In this document: positions 35,670 through 38,305 of the stretch, in pieces | How the letters are laid out: each line of letters opens with the position of its first letter | Numbering within the stretch: position 1 is the first letter of the stretch | NCBI GenBank assembly: GCA_964487925.1 | Contig: CAZASZ010000014.1 | Coordinates: 1 to 38,305 of the forward strand | Reading direction: 5' to 3' | Source of the DNA: RI-283 sp964487925 | Lineage (GTDB): Bacteria > Pseudomonadota > Gammaproteobacteria > SZUA-140 | Length of the DNA: 38,305 bases | Made by a program: the position numbers and the translations under genes | Notes under the pieces: generated by a model | Told to the model about the DNA's origin: nothing | Database searches by the model: none | Seen by the model: only the letters and a program-made list of their open reading frames with translations

Positions 35670-36647
35670 ATGTCTACGATCAAGTATAAAGGAAAGTCTT
35701 ACCGTTGCGAGGACGACGAGACGGTGTTGGCGTGTCTCCATCGGAAACACGCGAATGTTCCGTCGTCGTGTCACAGTGGGGTTTGCCGGACCTGTATGAT
35801 GCGCGCCATCAGTGGCAGCCCGCCCCCGGCATCCCAGCAGGGTCTGGAGCCGGAACTCGTCGAGCAAGGATATTTGCTCGCCTGTGTTTGCCACCCGACG
35901 GAAGAGCTTGAGGTCGTACTCTCTGGTGACGATGTCCAGTCCTATATCCAGGCCCGGGTTATCGCCAAGGAGCAGCTCTCCGACGAGATCGTGCGCGTGC
36001 GGATCGTGCCCATGACGCCGTTCGACTACTGTCCTGGACAATATCTCAATATCCGTCGGGCCGACGGCACGGTGCGCAGTTATTCATTGGCTAGTTTACC
36101 TACTGACGACTCCCTGGATCTTCACATACGCGAGATTCCGGATGGGGAGATGAGCTCTTGGTTGGCGAATGAGGTTCGAGTCGGGTATACGATCGACATT
36201 GAAGGTCCTCATGGTGACTGCATTTATTCCGAGTCTATGCAACAGGAAAGGCCTTTATTGTTGGTCGGTTCAGGAACGGGGCTATGCCCCTTGTGGGGGA
36301 TCTTGCGGGACGCACTGGCGCGGGGGCATTGTGGCCCGATCCGTTTATTTCACGGCAGCTATACCCGTGCAGGACTGTATATGGTCGACGAGCTCAAGGC
36401 GATTGCGGCTGAAAACGAGAATTTTTCGTATCACCCATGTGTGGATACGGCTGGCGAGGGCGATGATCTCATGGTCGGCAGGGTTGATCAGGTTGTCATC
36501 GACGCGATACCGGATCTGCAAGGCTGGGAGGTATACCTCTGTGGTCACCCGGGCATGGTCGAGGCCACGTGGAATGCAGTACTGAAAGCGGGTGCCGATG
36601 AGGCCGACGTACATGCCGACCCGTTTACCCCTACGCCGTCGGCGTAG
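35670..36647 (+). CDS. Ferredoxin-flavin NAD(P)H oxidoreductase (2Fe-2S + FNR)
   Basis: A 325-aa electron-transfer protein of the phenol-hydroxylase-reductase or CDP-6-deoxy-glucoseen-reductase type. The N-terminal plant-type ferredoxin has Cys34, Cys39, Cys42 and Cys72 (CX4CX2CX29C). The FAD domain (about 90-190) has YCPGQYLNIR and RSYSLAS, the flavin RxYS motif. The NAD(P) domain (about 205-325) has LLVGSGTGLCPLWGIL and VYLCGHPGMVEATW. The ATG at 35670 follows GGAGGG; the upstream GTG 35646 lacks a site. Its partner is unknown; the beta-propeller gene 42 nt upstream is the obvious candidate. It converges with cysH, 13 bp away, with a hairpin across its stop codon. Confidence 0.88.
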   Translation: MSTIKYKGKSYRCEDDETVLACLHRKHANVPSSCHSGVCRTCMMRAISGSPPPASQQGLEPELVEQGYLLACVCHPTEELEVVLSGDDVQSYIQARVIAKEQLSDEIVRVRIVPMTPFDYCPGQYLNIRRADGTVRSYSLASLPTDDSLDLHIREIPDGEMSSWLANEVRVGYTIDIEGPHGDCIYSESMQQERPLLLVGSGTGLCPLWGILRDALARGHCGPIRLFHGSYTRAGLYMVDELKAIAAENENFSYHPCVDTAGEGDDLMVGRVDQVVIDAIPDLQGWEVYLCGHPGMVEATWNAVLKAGADEADVHADPFTPTPSA

Positions 36648-36650
36648 GGG
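36628..36650. terminator. Hairpin across the reductase stop, between convergent genes
   Basis: CCCCTACGCC (36628-36637) and GGCGTAGGGG (36641-36650) make a perfect 10-bp stem with a 3-nt loop. The TAG stop (36645-36647) lies in the right arm, and the cysH stop begins 11 nt further on. It is placed as a shared transcription end, though no T run follows on either strand. Confidence 0.6.
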
Positions 36651-36660
36651 CGTCTCTGCC

Positions 36661-37368
36661 TTACAAATGCAAACCGCACTCGGTTTTTGGGCTGTTATTC
36701 CAGCGTCCCGAGCGGTCTTGTCCGGGCACGGTGCAGTGCGTGCAACCGATCGACATATAACCCTTGGCGACCAGCGGATGGAACGGCAAGTCGTGTTTCT
36801 TGATATAGGCATCGCGCTCTTCGCGCGTGACATCGATCAGTGGATAGAACTTGATGATGCCGTTACGTTCCTCGAATACATCCAGCGTTGAACGGTGTTC
36901 CGTTTGCCAGCGCATGAGTCCGGATGCCCACACCTTGTAGTTGCTCTTGATCTCGAACAAGGGCTCGACCTTGTTGATCGAGCAGCAGAAGTCGGGGTCT
37001 TTCTTGTAGGTCTCATCGTTTTTCGTGAACTCGTGTTTCCAATTTTCAGCGCGGATGTCGACGACCTGGAGATGAAATTTTTTAATCAGTAGCTCGCGAT
37101 ATGCCAGGGTTTCCGGAAAGTGATAGCCGGTATCAATGAAGTAGACCTTCTGCCAGGGTGCGTGCCGTGAAAAGACATGAAGGAAATAGGCCGATGTCGC
37201 GGCAAAAGAGGATGTCAGCATGATTTCATCGCGCTCAAAGTCTTCGTAGACCCGCTGAATCCGTTGCTCCACAGTCAAGGGCCGGTAGCGCTCGTTGAGC
37301 GCACGCAACCGTTCCTCAGGCAAAATGGTCGCCACACCGGTGTCTTTTGCGTTCTGGGATGTCGACAT
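36661..37368 (-). CDS. cysH: Assimilatory APS/PAPS reductase, iron-sulfur type
   Basis: Reduces activated sulfate to sulfite with thioredoxin as donor. It is 235 aa. The PP-loop-like region TSSFAATSAYFLH (52-64) and YFIDTGYHFPETLAYRE are typical. Cys128-Cys129 and Cys209-x2-Cys212 are the four ligands of the [4Fe-4S] cluster found in APS reductases and absent from the E. coli PAPS enzyme, and the catalytic Cys231 is in the C-terminal ECGLHL. APS is therefore the more likely substrate (family knowledge). No other sulfate-assimilation gene is in the window. The ribosome site before ATG 37368 is unclear. Confidence 0.92.
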   Translation of the reverse strand: MSTSQNAKDTGVATILPEERLRALNERYRPLTVEQRIQRVYEDFERDEIMLTSSFAATSAYFLHVFSRHAPWQKVYFIDTGYHFPETLAYRELLIKKFHLQVVDIRAENWKHEFTKNDETYKKDPDFCCSINKVEPLFEIKSNYKVWASGLMRWQTEHRSTLDVFEERNGIIKFYPLIDVTREERDAYIKKHDLPFHPLVAKGYMSIGCTHCTVPGQDRSGRWNNSPKTECGLHL

Positions 37369-37423
37369 GATGGTTGTATTCAGACCTCTGGCAGCGTGAT
37401 TGGTTGGATAGCGAAGAATGTAA

Positions 37424-37455
37424 CCCTACAAATTCTAGCATAGTAGAATGTAGGG
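37424..37455. repeat. Imperfect palindrome upstream of cysH, touching an IS end
   Basis: CCCTAC (37424-37429) and ATTCTA (37432-37437) pair with TAGAAT (37444-37449) and GTAGGG (37450-37455): 12 base pairs, a 2-nt bulge and a GCATAG loop. It lies 56-87 nt upstream of the cysH start. Its right arm runs into the GGGCACCT that looks like the end of the neighbouring insertion element. Confidence 0.6.
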
Positions 37456-37607
37456 CACCTCTAAAAACTTGATCAAGCCGATGATGGCAAGGCGTAAACG
37501 AGCGAAAAAGCACAGTTTACACGGCGTTTGCTGCTTCCCAGCCCCGCATTTGAGCGCGTATACAACGCGGCCAGCGCGGTTTCAGCGAGTTTTTAGAGTC
37601 GGCGGTT
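37453..37607 (-). mobile_element. Probable terminal non-coding part of the IS30-family element
   Basis: This stretch lies between the transposase stop and cysH. It begins with GGGCACCTCTAAAAACTT, which looks like an element terminus. An 11-bp inverted copy, CTCTAAAAACT (37459-37469) against AGTTTTTAGAG (37588-37598), also brackets a 140-bp unit. It could be the IS end or a small MITE-like unit next to the IS. The matching far terminus is outside the window, so limits are provisional. Confidence 0.5.
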
Positions 37608-38305
37608 TCAATGACCAAGTGCAAAAAGCGCAGCATGATGCTGCCTGAAATCGAAAGCGTCCGGGGTGAACAGCTCTGCGGGACACCTGAAGCCCAGCGA
37701 CTTGCGTGGTCGGGTGTTGAGCTTCCAGGCAATCGCATCCAGCTCTTCCTGGGTGAAGCCGCTCAAGTCGCTGCCCTTGGGCAGGTACTGCCGCAACAGG
37801 CCGTTGGTGTTCTCGTTGATTCCACGCTGCCAGGGACTGTGCGGATCGGCAAAGTATACCTTCACCCCGGTAGTTTCAGTCAGTCGCTGATGCGCCGCCA
37901 TTTCCCTGCCCTGATCGTACGTCAGCGACAGGCGCTTTTGCGCCTCGATACGCTTTAGCACATGACTGAATCCGCTCAGGGCCGCTTCAGCACTGGCATT
38001 GTCCATCCTGGACAGTACCGTGAACAGGGTGGTGCGCTCGACCAGCGTACCGACAGCCGAGCGGTTATGCGCACCCTTGATGAGGTCACCTTCCCAGTGC
38101 CCAGGAATCAACCGCTCTTCAACTTCAGGCGGCCTGTCGTGAATGCTGACCATGTCGGGGATCCGTCCGCGCCGGTCTTCACCACGCGCACGCGGTCGCC
38201 GCTTAGCATGCCCAAAACGCAACCAGCCAATGACTTCCGTGCGCAGTTCACCACGCGGCATCGCGTAGATCGCGGTGTAGATGGTTTCGTGAGAAACCTG
38301 CAACG
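37608..38305 (-). CDS. IS30-family transposase (partial, N-terminus beyond window)
   Basis: The C-terminal ~232 residues of a DDE transposase. It begins in mid-gene at VSHETIYTAIYAMPRGELR, the usual block after the helix-turn-helix region. The catalytic acids are Asp in GHWEGDLIKGAHNRSAVGTLVERTT, Asp in LSLTYDQGREMAAHQ and Glu in SPWQRGINENTNGLLRQY; the last two are separated by 33 residues, the IS30 DD(33)E spacing. The end has ELDAIAWKLNTRPRKSLGFRCPAELF, also typical. The frame is intact as far as seen, so the element may be active. The missing part lies to the right of 38305. Confidence 0.92.
   Translation of the reverse strand, partial: LQVSHETIYTAIYAMPRGELRTEVIGWLRFGHAKRRPRARGEDRRGRIPDMVSIHDRPPEVEERLIPGHWEGDLIKGAHNRSAVGTLVERTTLFTVLSRMDNASAEAALSGFSHVLKRIEAQKRLSLTYDQGREMAAHQRLTETTGVKVYFADPHSPWQRGINENTNGLLRQYLPKGSDLSGFTQEELDAIAWKLNTRPRKSLGFRCPAELFTPDAFDFRQHHAALFALGH

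Overview
This window reads as an uninterrupted chromosomal segment of a gammaproteobacterium. The evidence is gene order: thrS-infC-rpmI-rplT-pheS-pheT-ihfA, nudJ-mnmA-hflD-purB, rnhB-dnaE-accA-tilS and gloB/yafS-like/rnhA/dnaQ are all classical gammaproteobacterial arrangements. An NhaD-type Na+/H+ antiporter and an Fe-S type CysH would suit a saline or sulfur-metabolising lineage such as a Chromatiales-like bacterium, but that placement is inference and no species is claimed.

Layout. 1-313: the 3' end of a 23S rRNA gene, 5S rRNA and the rrn terminator. 375-533: a self-contained tRNA-Val(GAC) unit with its own promoter and terminator. 610-10450: translation and nucleoid genes (thrS, infC with an AUC start, rpmI, rplT, pheS, pheT, ihfA, a MerR-like regulator), an unrecognised membrane pentapeptide-repeat protein, mtnA and infA. 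10477-14645 (minus): clpA, clpS and icd. 14919-18634: nudJ, mnmA, hflD, purB, closed by a strong terminator. 18965-25450: rnhB, dnaE, accA, tilS with tight overlaps. 25463-28929 (minus): acs, dksA, gloB. 28979-30996: a YafS-like methyltransferase, rnhA, dnaQ. 30977-32452 (minus): nhaD. 32775-36647: a less familiar trio made of an exported Deg-like protease, a cytoplasmic beta-propeller protein and a ferredoxin-flavin reductase. 36661-37368 (minus): cysH. 37424-38305: a palindrome, IS-end-like sequence and an IS30-family transposase that runs off the window.

Most genes are conserved housekeeping functions: translation (ThrRS, PheRS, IF1, IF3, L20, L35, tRNA maturation by MnmA and TilS), replication (DnaE, DnaQ, RNases H), proteolysis (ClpA/ClpS), central carbon (Icd, Acs, AccA) and stringent control (DksA). 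All complete coding frames look intact and I saw no frameshift. The parts most worth a second look are the protease/beta-propeller/reductase trio, the membrane pentapeptide protein, the structured rpmI-rplT leader, a possibly leaderless clpS transcript, the dksA promoter region and the IS boundary. I did not find a defence system, CRISPR array or prophage.
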